Assembly: GCF_005048265.1 (NCBI RefSeq) | Contig: NZ_SUNH01000009.1 | Coordinates: 1-64,000 of the forward strand | Reading direction: 5' to 3' | Source: Paracoccus hibiscisoli | GTDB lineage: Bacteria; Pseudomonadota; Alphaproteobacteria; Rhodobacterales; Rhodobacteraceae | Length of the DNA stretch: 64,000 nucleotides | Shown here: positions 54,521 to 63,669 of the stretch, one piece after another | How the letters are laid out: each line of letters starts with the position of its first letter | Position numbering within the stretch: the stretch's first letter is position 1 | Translations under genes and position numbers: made by a program | Notes under the pieces: generated by a model | Database searches by the model: none | Told to the model about the DNA's origin: nothing | What the model saw: the letters and a program-made list of their open reading frames with translations, nothing else

Positions 54521-54675
54521 CGGAAAACTCCTTTGGTTCTTGGGCCTTACCTGCGATCGGCGCGCCCGGTCCGCAAGGCTGTGGCGGCAGAAAAGGACAA
54601 TCATCGGCGCGGCCCCGCATCGCGAAGGACAGGCCGTCTGCCCAAACGGCCCGCCGCGAATGTTGTTCCGACCGC

Positions 54676-55290
54676 TCAGCGCGTCATCGCCTTGATCGCG
54701 GCGACATGGGCAGCGTCGGCGGCCAGCGCATCGGTGGCCAGCGCGCGGGCGGCATCGGCCAGGTCCGGCGCGGGGTGCAGGCGGTCGACCAGGCCCCAGG
54801 CCAGCGCCTCGGGCGCCTCGATCCGGGCGCCGCCCATCAGGATCATCCGCGCCCGCGCCGGTCCCACCAGCGCCACCAGCCGCCCCGGATCGCCCGGCTG
54901 CGGCAGAAAGCCAAGCCGCATCACCGGATAGAAGAACCGCGCCTCTGGCACCGCCAGGCGGATGTCGCAAGCCAGCGCCATGCCGAAGGCGCCCCCCGCC
55001 AGCGTGCCGTTCAGCGCCGCGATGGTCAGGCAGGGCAGGGCGGCCAGCGCGCCGGACAGATCCTGCCATTCGGGGGCGGTGGCCAGGCCCGCGCGGGCCT
55101 CGTCCAGATCGGCGCCTGCGGAAAAGATCCGCCCCGTGCCGGTCAGGATCAGCGCCCGCGCGCCGCTGTCCCGGGCCGCATCGACACCCGCGCGCAGGTC
55201 GCGCAGCATCGCGGCGGTCAGGGCGTTCGCCTTGTCGGGGCGGTCGATGGTCAACAGGGACAGGCCGTCCCGGTGCTGGCTGTGGATCAC
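54676..55290 (-). CDS. enoyl-CoA hydratase/isomerase family protein
   Basis: A 204-residue crotonase-fold protein starting at GTG with AAAGGGAA upstream. Oxyanion-hole segments: FSAGADLDEA and LNGTLAGGAFGMALACD. The usual second catalytic Glu position is occupied within FFYPVMRLGFLPQPGD, where the canonical E-x-x-x-G-L-x-P carries M-R-L-G-F-L-P instead, so hydratase chemistry may be altered. At 204 residues it is shorter than the 255-260 norm, lacking the C-terminal helices. CoA substrate unknown. Confidence 0.82.
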   Translation of the reverse strand: MIHSQHRDGLSLLTIDRPDKANALTAAMLRDLRAGVDAARDSGARALILTGTGRIFSAGADLDEARAGLATAPEWQDLSGALAALPCLTIAALNGTLAGGAFGMALACDIRLAVPEARFFYPVMRLGFLPQPGDPGRLVALVGPARARMILMGGARIEAPEALAWGLVDRLHPAPDLADAARALATDALAADAAHVAAIKAMTR

Positions 55291-55365
55291 GACTTGTTCC
55301 CTTTCCCTTTCGGCGGCACTGTGTCAGAAATCCCGCCAATTTCAGGTTTGCGAAAGGTATCCGCC

Positions 55366-56892
55366 ATGAACCGCCCCCTTGCAACCTCGGCCCTCGCGCT
55401 GATCCTGGCCGCTGGCCCCGCCCTGGCCGATGTCACCCCCGCAGAGGTCTGGCAGAACCTGCGCGACATCTATGAGCAGATGGGCTATCAGGTCCAGGTC
55501 GGGTCCGAGGACGCCGCAGGCGACGCCCTGACCCTGACCGACGTGACGCTCAGCTCGGACGAGGCCGAGGCGGCCGAGTTCACGTTCACCATGCCCCAGA
55601 TCGCGCTGACCCCGGTGGGCGACGGCACGGTCCGGTCGGTGATCGACGGCCAGATGACGATCGTCATGCGCGACGAGGGCCCCGAGGGAGAGCCGATCGG
55701 CTTTGACATGACCCTGGACGCGCCGGGCAACGAGACGATCTCGTCGGGCACCCCCGACGAGATGCGCCACAGCTTTGTCATGCCGACCATGGCCCTGTCC
55801 GGCCGCGCCCTGGAGAGCGAGAACGACGCGCCGCTGACCGCGACCCTGACCGGGGTCGAGGGCGTGCAGACCATGACGCGGGCCGCCGATGGCAGCGGCG
55901 CGCAGACCTATGAGGGTCGCGCCGACAGCATGGAGATGTCGCTGACTGCCAGCGGCCCCGCGCTGGACGCCCCCGAAGGGTCGGAGGCCACCGACGATTT
56001 CGCCGCGACCTTCACCATCAACGACCTGACCATGAGCGGCGACGGCACCACCCCCGCCGGAGAGGTCAATTTCGGCAGCCAGCCGACCCAGGCCCTGCAG
56101 GCCGGGTTCGCGGGTCAGGGCACCTTGGGGATGGGCGCCACGACGGGCACCTTCAGCGCCAGTGCGCTGCGCGCCGACGGCCCCGACCAGGAGACCAGCG
56201 GCAGCTTCGAGGCCGCAAGCGGCACCCTGGCCGTGTCCATGAGCGCCGAGGGTCTGTCCTATGAGGGCGGCCTGACCGACATGGCGGTCAACCTGACCTC
56301 GTCCGACATGCCCTTCCCCATCGCCTATGCGGCGGCCGAGAACCGGTTCCGCCTGGCCATGCCGGTCGTGGCGTCCGAGGCGGAGCAGCCCTTTGCGCTG
56401 ACCTATCTGCTGGACGGGCTGACGCTGGATGATGCGATCTGGCAGGCGATGGACCCCGAGGCGACCCTGCCCCGCGACCCCGCCCGCCTGTCCATCGACC
56501 TTGAGGGGCTGGCGGTGCTGACCCGCAACTTCATGGACCCTGACGCCGCCGTCCCGGCCGAGGGCGAGATGCCCTTCCTGCCGCGCAGCCTGTCGATCCG
56601 CGACTTTTCGATGTCGGCGGTGGGGGCCGAGGCCGATGTGTCGGGCGAGCTGACCTTTGGCGAGGACCCGACCCAGCCCATCGGCACGCTGTCGGGGACC
56701 TTCTCGGGGGTGAACACCTTCCTGGACCGCCTGGTCGCCATGGGCGTCGTCCCGGCCGAACAGCTGATGGGCCCGCGCATGATGATGGCCATGTTCGCCC
56801 GCCCCGTCGACGGTGCCGAGGACCAGCTGCAGACCGAGATCGAGTTCCGCGAGGGCGGGTCGATCTTTGCCAACGGCCAGCAGATCCAGTGA
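55366..56892 (+). CDS. DUF2125-family exported protein
   Basis: A 508-residue protein with signal peptide (about residues 1-22, ending ALAD) and a long beta-rich, acidic body. The segments VTLSSDEAEAAEFTFTMPQI and LDGLTLDDAIWQAMDPEATL and the late SIRDFSMSAVGAEADVSGEL fit the alphaproteobacterial DUF2125 family, whose role is unknown. Met-rich word RMMMAMFARP lies near the end. GAAAGG precedes the ATG. It is divergent from the enoyl-CoA hydratase gene. Confidence 0.82.
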   Translation: MNRPLATSALALILAAGPALADVTPAEVWQNLRDIYEQMGYQVQVGSEDAAGDALTLTDVTLSSDEAEAAEFTFTMPQIALTPVGDGTVRSVIDGQMTIVMRDEGPEGEPIGFDMTLDAPGNETISSGTPDEMRHSFVMPTMALSGRALESENDAPLTATLTGVEGVQTMTRAADGSGAQTYEGRADSMEMSLTASGPALDAPEGSEATDDFAATFTINDLTMSGDGTTPAGEVNFGSQPTQALQAGFAGQGTLGMGATTGTFSASALRADGPDQETSGSFEAASGTLAVSMSAEGLSYEGGLTDMAVNLTSSDMPFPIAYAAAENRFRLAMPVVASEAEQPFALTYLLDGLTLDDAIWQAMDPEATLPRDPARLSIDLEGLAVLTRNFMDPDAAVPAEGEMPFLPRSLSIRDFSMSAVGAEADVSGELTFGEDPTQPIGTLSGTFSGVNTFLDRLVAMGVVPAEQLMGPRMMMAMFARPVDGAEDQLQTEIEFREGGSIFANGQQIQ

Positions 56893-56958
56893 CCTCCGAC
56901 GCCTGACATCGGGCCGGGGCATGCGTCCCGGCCCCTTCCCTTGCCGCAAGAGAGCCCC

Positions 56959-58323
56959 ATGACCGCTGCCACCGACGACCCCCTCCGCCTGAAACGTCTG
57001 GCCGAGGCGCTGATCGACGCCGCCCGCCGGGCCGGGGCCGATCAGGCCGACGCGCTGGCGGTGGACGGTCGCTCGGTCAGCATCGACGTGCGCGCGCGCG
57101 GTCTGGAACAGGCCGAACGCGCCGAGGGGATCGAGATCGGCCTGCGCGTGCTGATCGGCGGGCGGCAGGCGGCGGTCTCCTCCTCCGATCACGGCGATCA
57201 GGCCATCGCCCAGATGGCCGCGCGCGCCGTCGCCATGGCGCGCGAGGCCCCGGTGGACGACCATCTGGGCCTGGCCGATCCGTCCCAGCTGGCGCAGGCC
57301 CGCGACGCGCACGGTCTGGACATCACCGAGGACGCGCCCGAGCCGGACCCCGCGCATCTGCAGGACATGGCTTTGCGCGCCGAGGCCGCCGCCCTGTCCG
57401 TCCAAGGTATCACCCAGGTCGAGGCCGCGAATGCCGCCTATGGCCATCGGCGGATGTGGCTGGCGGCGACGAACGGGTTTTCGGGCGGCTACGGTCGCAC
57501 CACCCATGCGCAGTCGGTCGTGGCCATCACCGGCGAAGGCCTGCGGATGGAACGCGACTATGCCGGTGAATCGCGGGTCCATGCCGCCGACCTGCCCACC
57601 CCTGAGGAGATCGGCCTGCTGGCCGCGGAACGCACCCTGGCGCGGGCCGGTGCGAAAAAGCCGCCGACCGGGGCCTTTCCGATCCTGTTCGACCGGCGCG
57701 TGTCGGCCTCGCTGATCGGGCATCTGCTGGCGGCGGTGAACGGCAGCGCCATCGCGCGGGGCGCCAGCTGGCTGCGCCGCGATCTGGGCGAACCGGTCCT
57801 GCCCCCCGGCATGGATCTGGTCGAGGACCCGCTGCGGCCCCGCTATCCCTCGTCGCGGCCCTTCGATGCCGAGGGGCTGGCCACGCGCCGCCGCCTGATC
57901 GTGGCCGATGGCGTCCTGCAGGGCTGGACGCTGGACCTGGCCACCGCGCGCAAGCTGGGCATGGACAGCACCGCATCGGCGTCGCGCGGCCTGGCCTCCA
58001 GCCCGCAGCCGGGCCACAGCAACGTCATCCTGACGCCCGGCACCGACAGCCGTGACGACCTGATCGCGCGGATGGGGACGGGGCTGGTGGTGACCTCGAT
58101 GCTGGGCGCCTCGATCAACGGGACGACGGGCGATTATTCGCGCGGCGCGGCGGGGTTCTGGGTGCAGGACGGGCGGATCGCCTGGCCGGTCAACGAATGC
58201 ACCATCGCGGGCAATCTGCGCCAGATGCTGATGACGCTGATCGCGGCGGATGACGCCCTGCCCTGGCGCGGCCAGGAGGTGCCCAGCCTGCTGGTCCAGG
58301 GCATGACCGTTGCAGGGGCCTGA
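56959..58323 (+). CDS. pmbA: TldD/PmbA family metalloprotease subunit PmbA (TldE)
   Basis: A 454-residue cytosolic protein. In other bacteria TldD/TldE form a heterodimeric Zn-protease maturing microcin B17 and degrading CcdA; here the role is open. Features: QADALAVDGRSVSIDVRARG, ANGFSGGYGRTTHA-like mid-segment, LTPGTDSRDDLIARM and VTSMLGASINGTTGDYSRGA near the C-terminus. The partner TldD is not in the window. GCAAGAGAG is upstream of the ATG. The phosphatase gene follows almost directly. Confidence 0.92.
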   Translation: MTAATDDPLRLKRLAEALIDAARRAGADQADALAVDGRSVSIDVRARGLEQAERAEGIEIGLRVLIGGRQAAVSSSDHGDQAIAQMAARAVAMAREAPVDDHLGLADPSQLAQARDAHGLDITEDAPEPDPAHLQDMALRAEAAALSVQGITQVEAANAAYGHRRMWLAATNGFSGGYGRTTHAQSVVAITGEGLRMERDYAGESRVHAADLPTPEEIGLLAAERTLARAGAKKPPTGAFPILFDRRVSASLIGHLLAAVNGSAIARGASWLRRDLGEPVLPPGMDLVEDPLRPRYPSSRPFDAEGLATRRRLIVADGVLQGWTLDLATARKLGMDSTASASRGLASSPQPGHSNVILTPGTDSRDDLIARMGTGLVVTSMLGASINGTTGDYSRGAAGFWVQDGRIAWPVNECTIAGNLRQMLMTLIAADDALPWRGQEVPSLLVQGMTVAGA

Positions 58324-58327
58324 GTCG

Positions 58328-59104
58328 TTGCAGGGCGCGCAGGCCGATCTGGACCTGCTGACCGCCGCGGCGCGGGGGGCGGGTCAGATCGCGCTGCGAT
58401 ACTGGCGGCGCGATCCGCAGGTCTGGGACAAGGCCGACAACGCGGGCCCCGTGACCGAGGCCGATCTGGCCGTGAACGACGCCCTGCAGGCGCATCTGAT
58501 GGGCGCGCGCCCCGCCTATGGTTGGCTGTCCGAGGAATCCGAGGCCGATCCGTCGCGCCAGGATGCGCAGCACTGCTTTATCATCGACCCGATCGACGGC
58601 ACCCGCGCCTTCATCGACGGGCAGGAGGGGTTCGCCCATTCGCTGGCCGTCGCCCGCGACGGGCGCATCGTCGCGGCGGTGGTGCATCTGCCGGTGCCCG
58701 ACCTGACCTATGCCGCCCATGCGGACGGACCGGCCACGCTGAACGGCCAGCCCATCGCCCCCACCGATGTGGGGGTCGAGGGCGCCCGCGTCCTGACCTA
58801 TCGCGCCATCGCCGATTCGCCCGACTGGCGGGACGGCATGCCGGGGTTTCGGCGCGAGTTCCGGTCGTCGCTGGCCTGGCGCCTGTGCCTGGCGGCCGAG
58901 GGGCGGTTCGACGCCGCCCTGTCGCTGCGCGCGGCCTGGGAATGGGATATCGCGGCGGGCGCCTTGATCGCGGAACGCGCGGGCGCGCGGGTGACCGACC
59001 GGCGCGGCCAGCCGATGCGGTTCAACAGCACGCGCGCGCAGGTGGACGGCCTGATCGTAGCGGGCCAACGGCTGCACGGACAGCTGCTGGCGGCGCTGGC
59101 CTGA
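58328..59104 (+). CDS. inositol monophosphatase family protein, CysQ-like
   Basis: A 258-residue Mg-dependent phosphatase. Metal-binding motifs: LSEESEAD (Glu) and IIDPIDGTRAFIDG (Asp-Pro-Ile-Asp-Gly-Thr), with the late WEWDIAAGALIAERAG. Substrate could be 3'-phosphoadenosine-5'-phosphate (CysQ activity) or an inositol/sugar phosphate. No ATG is available near the family start: a TTG at 58328 (AGGGG 10 bases upstream) and a TTG at 58310 inside pmbA are the choices. It lies just after pmbA, probably in the same transcript, and is convergent with the desaturase gene. Confidence 0.85.
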   Translation: MQGAQADLDLLTAAARGAGQIALRYWRRDPQVWDKADNAGPVTEADLAVNDALQAHLMGARPAYGWLSEESEADPSRQDAQHCFIIDPIDGTRAFIDGQEGFAHSLAVARDGRIVAAVVHLPVPDLTYAAHADGPATLNGQPIAPTDVGVEGARVLTYRAIADSPDWRDGMPGFRREFRSSLAWRLCLAAEGRFDAALSLRAAWEWDIAAGALIAERAGARVTDRRGQPMRFNSTRAQVDGLIVAGQRLHGQLLAALA

Positions 59105-59107
59105 CCC

Positions 59108-60130
59108 TCAGGCGATGCCGTAGCGGGCGCGGGCCTCGGCAAAGGAGATCAGCTTGCCCTGGGGGTCGTCCCACAGGTGCAGGCGCACCGCCGACAGGCT
59201 TTCGCGGATGGTCAGGCGCTGTGCCTCGGCCAGCTCGCGGTGGTCGCGGATGACCTCGCCCAAGCGGTAAAAGGGGATGCGCGAATACAGGTGGTGGACG
59301 TGGTGGATGCCGATATTGCCCGTCAGCCAGCGCAGCGGCTGCGGCAGCACATAGTGAGAGCTGCCCTCCAGCGCCGCATCGTGGATCTGCCAATCCTCGG
59401 CGCGCGACCAGTGCGTCTCCTCGAACTGGTGCTGGACATAGAACAGCCAGACGCCGATGGTCGCGGCCACCACCACGGTCGGCAGGAACACCAGCAGCAC
59501 TGGCAGCCAGCCCCCCGCCCACACGATTAGCGCGACCAGCACCGCGATGGCGGCATTGGTGCCCATCGCCGACATCCAGTACTGCCGCTGGCCCATCAGG
59601 CCCAGGGGCAGGCGGTTCTGCAGGATGAACAGATAGCTGGGGCCCAGCACGAACAGCACCATCGGATGACGGTACAGCCGGTACATGAACCGCCCGAACC
59701 CGCTGCGCGCCCGGTATTCGTCGATGGTCAGCGTCATCACGTCGCCGATTCCACGCTGGTCCAGATTGCCGTGATAGGCGTGATGGATCGCGTGGGTGCG
59801 TTTCCACACCGCATAGGGCGTCAGGGTCAGCACGCCCAGGCTGCGCCCGACCCAGTCCTGCGCGCGGCGGTTCTTGAGGAACGATCCGTGCCCGCAATCA
59901 TGCTGGATGATGAAGATGCGCACCAGGAACAGCCCGTTTGCCGCCGCCAGAATCAGCGCAAGCCACGGGCTGACCGACAGCGCGGCCCAGGCCAGCGCCC
60001 AGACCGCGATAAGCGGCAGCAGCGTCACGGCCAGCTCGAACAGGCTGCGCGGGGTCGAGGGGTCACGATAGCGCGCCAGCGTGGTCAGCCATTCGCGGGC
60101 GCTGCGGGGGGATAGAGGTTGGTCGAGCAT
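59108..60130 (-). CDS. membrane fatty acid desaturase
   Basis: A 340-residue inner-membrane di-iron enzyme that introduces double bonds into acyl lipids. The three His boxes are IQHDCGHGSF, KRTHAIHHAYH and GIHHVHHLYS. Four or more hydrophobic segments occur (about 38-75, 180-240). It belongs to the acyl-lipid (DesA-like) group. The ATG is at 60130 with ACAGG upstream. A promoter-like sequence and a perfect 12-bp inverted repeat lie 80-140 bases upstream, so regulated expression (for example by temperature or fatty acids) is likely. Confidence 0.88.
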   Translation of the reverse strand: MLDQPLSPRSAREWLTTLARYRDPSTPRSLFELAVTLLPLIAVWALAWAALSVSPWLALILAAANGLFLVRIFIIQHDCGHGSFLKNRRAQDWVGRSLGVLTLTPYAVWKRTHAIHHAYHGNLDQRGIGDVMTLTIDEYRARSGFGRFMYRLYRHPMVLFVLGPSYLFILQNRLPLGLMGQRQYWMSAMGTNAAIAVLVALIVWAGGWLPVLLVFLPTVVVAATIGVWLFYVQHQFEETHWSRAEDWQIHDAALEGSSHYVLPQPLRWLTGNIGIHHVHHLYSRIPFYRLGEVIRDHRELAEAQRLTIRESLSAVRLHLWDDPQGKLISFAEARARYGIA

Positions 60131-60212
60131 CAAGGCCTGTCGTTCTGCGTCCAGCCGTGCCGGCGCCTGTCGGAAGCCGGCGGGTCGTGCGGGGCCGGTG
60201 CGGCACCACGGC

Positions 60213-60254
60213 GCCAACGGCCTTGTGGGTGCGGTTGCAGTTAAGGCCGTTGGC
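60213..60254. promoter_or_regulatory. perfect 12-bp inverted repeat, operator candidate of the desaturase gene
   Basis: GCCAACGGCCTT (60213-60224) and AAGGCCGTTGGC (60243-60254) are exact reverse complements with an 18-base spacer. The right half lies inside the spacer of the proposed desaturase promoter and the left half just past its start point, a good repressor geometry. An RNA hairpin is the alternative if transcription starts further upstream. Confidence 0.6.
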
Positions 60255-60266
60255 CCGGGTTTTCAA
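60238..60266 (-). promoter_or_regulatory. candidate promoter of the desaturase gene
   Basis: On the minus strand TTGAAA (60266-60261), 17-base spacer, TAACTG (60243-60238). The expected start point is near 60231, about 100 bases before the ATG. The match is good at -35 and weak at -10. Confidence 0.4.
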
Positions 60267-60285
60267 CAGATATGATGCCGCAGTC

Positions 60286-60303
60286 ACGGGGTTTTGCCCC
60301 CGT
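60286..60303 (-). terminator. hairpin at the end of the LysE/ArgO gene
   Basis: ACGGGG pairs with CCCCGT around a six-base loop, overlapping the exporter stop codon. No T-run follows, so terminator function is uncertain. Confidence 0.35.
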
Positions 60304-60914
60304 CAGCCGGCGATCCACGGCCACAGCAACCGCAGGGCGATGGCCCACATGACCAGCGCCACCGCCAGCTCCAGCCGTCGCCACGCCGCCGGGCGGGCAA
60401 AGACCGGCCGCAGCCATGCCGCGCCATAACCCAGGCTGAAAAAGAACAGAAGCGACCCGGTCATGGCGCCCGCGGCAAAGGCCACCTCGCGCCCCGGAAA
60501 CTGGGTCGAGATGGCGCCCAGCAGCACCACCGTGTCCAGATAGACATGCGGGTTCAGCCAGGTGATGGCCAGACAGGCCAGCAGCACCCGCCCCAGCCCC
60601 TGCGACCCGCCCGGCGCGGCCTGCAGCGCGTCCTGCGCGGTCAGGGCCGCGCGCAGGCTGCGCGCCCCGTACCAGATCAGGAAGGCCGCCCCCGCCAACC
60701 GCATCACCGGGTCCAGCCAAGGCATCCGCGCCATCAGCACCCCGGCCCCCGCCACCCCCGCCGCGATCAGCACCGCATCCGAGATCGCGCAGGTCAGGCA
60801 CACCGCCAGCACATGCTGCCCGCGCAGCCCCTGGCGCAGGACAAAGGCGTTCTGCGCCCCGATCGCCAGGATCAGGCCAAGTCCGGTCATCAGGCCGGTC
60901 AGAAAGACGGTCAT
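60303..60914 (-). CDS. LysE/ArgO-family amino-acid exporter
   Basis: A 203-residue inner-membrane protein with six hydrophobic segments. Family motifs: LAIGAQNAFVLRQGLRGQ at the first helix and AITWLNPHVYLDTVVLLGAI in the fourth, both strongly ArgO/LysE like. It exports basic amino acids, most likely arginine or lysine, by proton or sodium exchange. No LysG/ArgP-type regulator gene is adjacent. It is divergent from cioA across 281 bases. Confidence 0.9.
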   Translation of the reverse strand: MTVFLTGLMTGLGLILAIGAQNAFVLRQGLRGQHVLAVCLTCAISDAVLIAAGVAGAGVLMARMPWLDPVMRLAGAAFLIWYGARSLRAALTAQDALQAAPGGSQGLGRVLLACLAITWLNPHVYLDTVVLLGAISTQFPGREVAFAAGAMTGSLLFFFSLGYGAAWLRPVFARPAAWRRLELAVALVMWAIALRLLWPWIAG

Positions 60915-61195
60915 GGGGCTCTCCGCTGCGATGCCCCGCCCTAGCGCGCCGGGCCGGATGAGGCAAACCGTCGGGGCCGGGGGGTGGCGCGGGAAGGCAG
61001 GCCGGTGGGCAGATCGGCCACAGCGCAGGGGGGCGTGACATCAACGCTCTTGCATGTGTGGGGGGGGCGGGCGCACAATTCGACCATGTTCAGGGGTGCG
61101 GGCCACGGCGCAAGGTCGCGGGTCGCCCGGACCCGGAACGCCCGTCCCGAACCGGCCACGCCCCCGGCGCGTGCCTTTGCCGTGAAAGGCACCCG
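60915..61195. other. 281-bp divergent intergenic region before cioA
   Basis: Very GC rich with long G runs (for example around 61060). No recognisable ORF, FNR box (TTGAT-N4-ATCAA) or clear sigma-70 promoter was found by eye. It must hold the cio promoter and possibly a RegA site, which cannot be called reliably from a degenerate consensus. Confidence 0.5.
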
Positions 61196-62635
61196 ATGTT
61201 CGACAATGCCGACGCGATCCTGCTGGCCCGCATTCAGTTCGCCTTCACGGTCAGCTTCCACTTCCTGTTTCCCGCCTTCACCATCGGACTGGCCAGCTTT
61301 CTGGCAGTGCTGAACGGGCTGTGGCTGTGGACCAAGGACAGCAAGTATCTGGATCTGTTCCGATACTGGGTCAAGATCTTTGCCCTGGCCTTTGCGATGG
61401 GCGTCGTGTCGGGCATCGTGATGTCCTATCAGTTCGGCACCAACTGGTCGGTCTTTTCCGACAAGGCGGGACCGGTCATCGGCGGACCGATGGCCTATGA
61501 GGTGCTGTCGGCGTTTTTCCTGGAGGCGGGGTTCCTGGGCATCATGCTGTTCGGCCGAGAGCGCGTGGGGCCGACGCTGCACATGGTGGCCTGCGCGGCG
61601 GTGGCCCTGGGCACGGCCTTTTCGGCCTTCTGGATCCTGTCGGTGAACAGCTGGATGCACACCCCGGCCGGGTTCGAGATCGACGCCGCCACCGGCCAGT
61701 TCCTGCCCACCGATTTCTGGCAGGTCATCTTCAACCCGTCCTTTCCCTATCGCCTGATGCACACGGTCACGGCGGCCTATCTGACCACGGCCTTCATCGT
61801 GGGGGGCGTCGCGGCGCTGCACCTGCTGCGCCACAGGCATCGCCGCGACCGCGTCAGCCCGGCCACGCGCACCATGTTCAGCATGGCGATGTGGATGGCC
61901 GCGATCTTTGCCCCGGTCCAGATCGTGCTGGGCGATTTCCACGGCATCAACACGCTGGAACATCAGCCCGCCAAGGTCATGGCCATTGAGGGCCATTTCG
62001 AAAGCCACGAGGCGGGAGCGCCCCTGTATCTGTTCGGCATCCCCAACCAGAAGGAGCAGCGCCTGGATTATGCCATCGGCATCCCCAAGCTGTCCTCGCT
62101 GATCCTCAAGCACGACCTGAACGCGCCGCTGGCGGGCCTGGACACCATCCCGCGCGAGGATCAGCCCCCCGTTGCCATCGTCTTCTGGTCGTTCCGCATC
62201 ATGGTGGCCCTGGGGTTCGCGATGCTGGGCATCGGGGTCTGGTCGCTCTGGGCGCGCTGGCGGGGCGTGCTGCATGACAGCCCGATGCTGCACCGCGCGG
62301 CGCTGGCCATGGCGCCATCGGGCCTGATCGCCGTGCTGGCGGGCTGGGTCACGACCGAGGTCGGGCGCCAACCTTTCACCGTCTATGGCTATCTGCGCAC
62401 CGCCGACAGTGCCGCACCGCTGGATGCGGCGGCGGTGGGGGCCTCGCTGATCGCCTTTATCGTCGTTTATTTTGCGGTCTTTGGGGCGGGCACATACTAT
62501 ATCCTGCGTCTGATGAACCGCGCACCCAGCAGCAACGAGCCGCGCCTGAAGGACGACCTGGACAGCCCGATCCGCACGGCGGGCACCACGCCCGCCCAGC
62601 AGCACCCGACCCGCCGCATCCAACCCGGAGAGTGA
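61196..62635 (+). CDS. cioA: cytochrome bd-type / cyanide-insensitive quinol oxidase subunit I
   Basis: A 479-residue inner-membrane subunit with nine helices that oxidises quinol and binds the haems. The proximal ligand region is AFTVSFHFLFP with H22. The conserved HQPAKVMAIEGHFE segment starts the Q-loop, which is short (to about residue 325) compared with E. coli CydA. Short Q-loop and length mark it as CioA type. GAAAGGCACCCG precedes the ATG. cioB follows after two bases. In relatives such oxidases protect against cyanide or function at low oxygen and are under RegA control. Confidence 0.94.
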   Translation: MFDNADAILLARIQFAFTVSFHFLFPAFTIGLASFLAVLNGLWLWTKDSKYLDLFRYWVKIFALAFAMGVVSGIVMSYQFGTNWSVFSDKAGPVIGGPMAYEVLSAFFLEAGFLGIMLFGRERVGPTLHMVACAAVALGTAFSAFWILSVNSWMHTPAGFEIDAATGQFLPTDFWQVIFNPSFPYRLMHTVTAAYLTTAFIVGGVAALHLLRHRHRRDRVSPATRTMFSMAMWMAAIFAPVQIVLGDFHGINTLEHQPAKVMAIEGHFESHEAGAPLYLFGIPNQKEQRLDYAIGIPKLSSLILKHDLNAPLAGLDTIPREDQPPVAIVFWSFRIMVALGFAMLGIGVWSLWARWRGVLHDSPMLHRAALAMAPSGLIAVLAGWVTTEVGRQPFTVYGYLRTADSAAPLDAAAVGASLIAFIVVYFAVFGAGTYYILRLMNRAPSSNEPRLKDDLDSPIRTAGTTPAQQHPTRRIQPGE

Positions 62636-62637
62636 CC

Positions 62638-63669
62638 ATGCCCATTGCCGAAGGCGTTTCGCTGGATCTGACCGTCATCTGGGCCTTCATCATCGCCTTT
62701 GCGGTGCTGGTCTATGTGGTGCTGGACGGGTTCGACCTGGGGTTGGGCATGCTGTTCGCGGTCGAACCCGAAGGCCATGACCGCGACGTCATGATGAACT
62801 CGGTCGCGCCGGTCTGGGACGGCAACGAGACCTGGCTGGTGCTGGGCGGGGGCGGGCTGTTCGCGGCCTTTCCGCTGGCCTATGCGCTGATCCTGCCCGC
62901 GCTTTACGCGCCGATCATGGCGATGCTGCTGGCGCTGATCTTTCGCGGGGTCGCGTTCGAATTCCGCTGGCGGACGACGCGCTGGCGAAAGGTCTGGGAC
63001 GTGGCCTTCATCGGGGGATCGGCGATGGCGGCGCTGGCGCAGGGGATCACTCTGGGCGGGCTGCTGCAGGGCATCGACATCGACAAGGCCGCGCGACAGT
63101 ATTCGGGCGGCTGGTGGGACTGGCTGACGCCCTTCACGCTGATGGTGGGCGTCGCGGTCATGGTCGGCTATGCCCTGCTGGGCGCGACCTGGCTGGTGAT
63201 GAAGACCGAAGGCCCGCTGCAGGACCGGATGCGCAAGCGGGCCTGGGTCCTGGGCGTCGCGACGGTCGTGTTCATGGGCGTGGTCAGCCTGTGGACGCCG
63301 TTCCTGCAGGACGGCTATTACAGCCGCTGGTTCGGGGGTTGGAACATCATCCTGGCGGCGGGCGTCGGGGCGGCGGTGCTGGCCCTGGCCTTTGGCATGT
63401 TCCGCACGCTGATGGTCAATCACCACGACTACTGGCCGTTTTTGTTCGCCCTGGGCATGTTCATCCTGGGCTTTGCGGGGCTGGGATTCTCGATGTTCCC
63501 CTATATCGTCCCCGTTCAGGTCACCATCTGGGAGGCCGCCGCCCCCGAGAACAGCCAGATCTTCATGCTGGTCGGCGCCTCGGTGCTGATCCCGGTGATC
63601 CTGGCCTATACGGCCTATTCCTATTGGGTGTTCCGCGGCAAGATCGACCCGAACGAGGGGTATCACTGA
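62638..63669 (+). CDS. cioB: cytochrome bd-type quinol oxidase subunit II
   Basis: A 343-residue inner-membrane protein with eight helices, partner of CioA. Family features: VYVVLDGFDLGLGMLF at the first helix, NSVAPVWDGNETWLVLGGGG, and LALGMFILGFAGLGFSMFPY-like C-terminal helices. The ATG at 62638 has GGAGAG 6 bases upstream. A GTG two codons earlier is the only alternative. Its stop shares one base with the start of the small subunit gene. Confidence 0.94.
   Translation: MPIAEGVSLDLTVIWAFIIAFAVLVYVVLDGFDLGLGMLFAVEPEGHDRDVMMNSVAPVWDGNETWLVLGGGGLFAAFPLAYALILPALYAPIMAMLLALIFRGVAFEFRWRTTRWRKVWDVAFIGGSAMAALAQGITLGGLLQGIDIDKAARQYSGGWWDWLTPFTLMVGVAVMVGYALLGATWLVMKTEGPLQDRMRKRAWVLGVATVVFMGVVSLWTPFLQDGYYSRWFGGWNIILAAGVGAAVLALAFGMFRTLMVNHHDYWPFLFALGMFILGFAGLGFSMFPYIVPVQVTIWEAAAPENSQIFMLVGASVLIPVILAYTAYSYWVFRGKIDPNEGYH

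Noticed and set aside
55342-58017. 891-codon open frame on the minus strand opposite the DUF2125 gene and pmbA
   Set aside because: No motifs or plausible protein composition; PmbA and the signal peptide on the other strand are convincing.
60915-61195. RegA or FNR site before cioA
   Set aside because: No TTGAT-N4-ATCAA is present, and GC-rich words matching a degenerate RegA consensus are expected by chance here.
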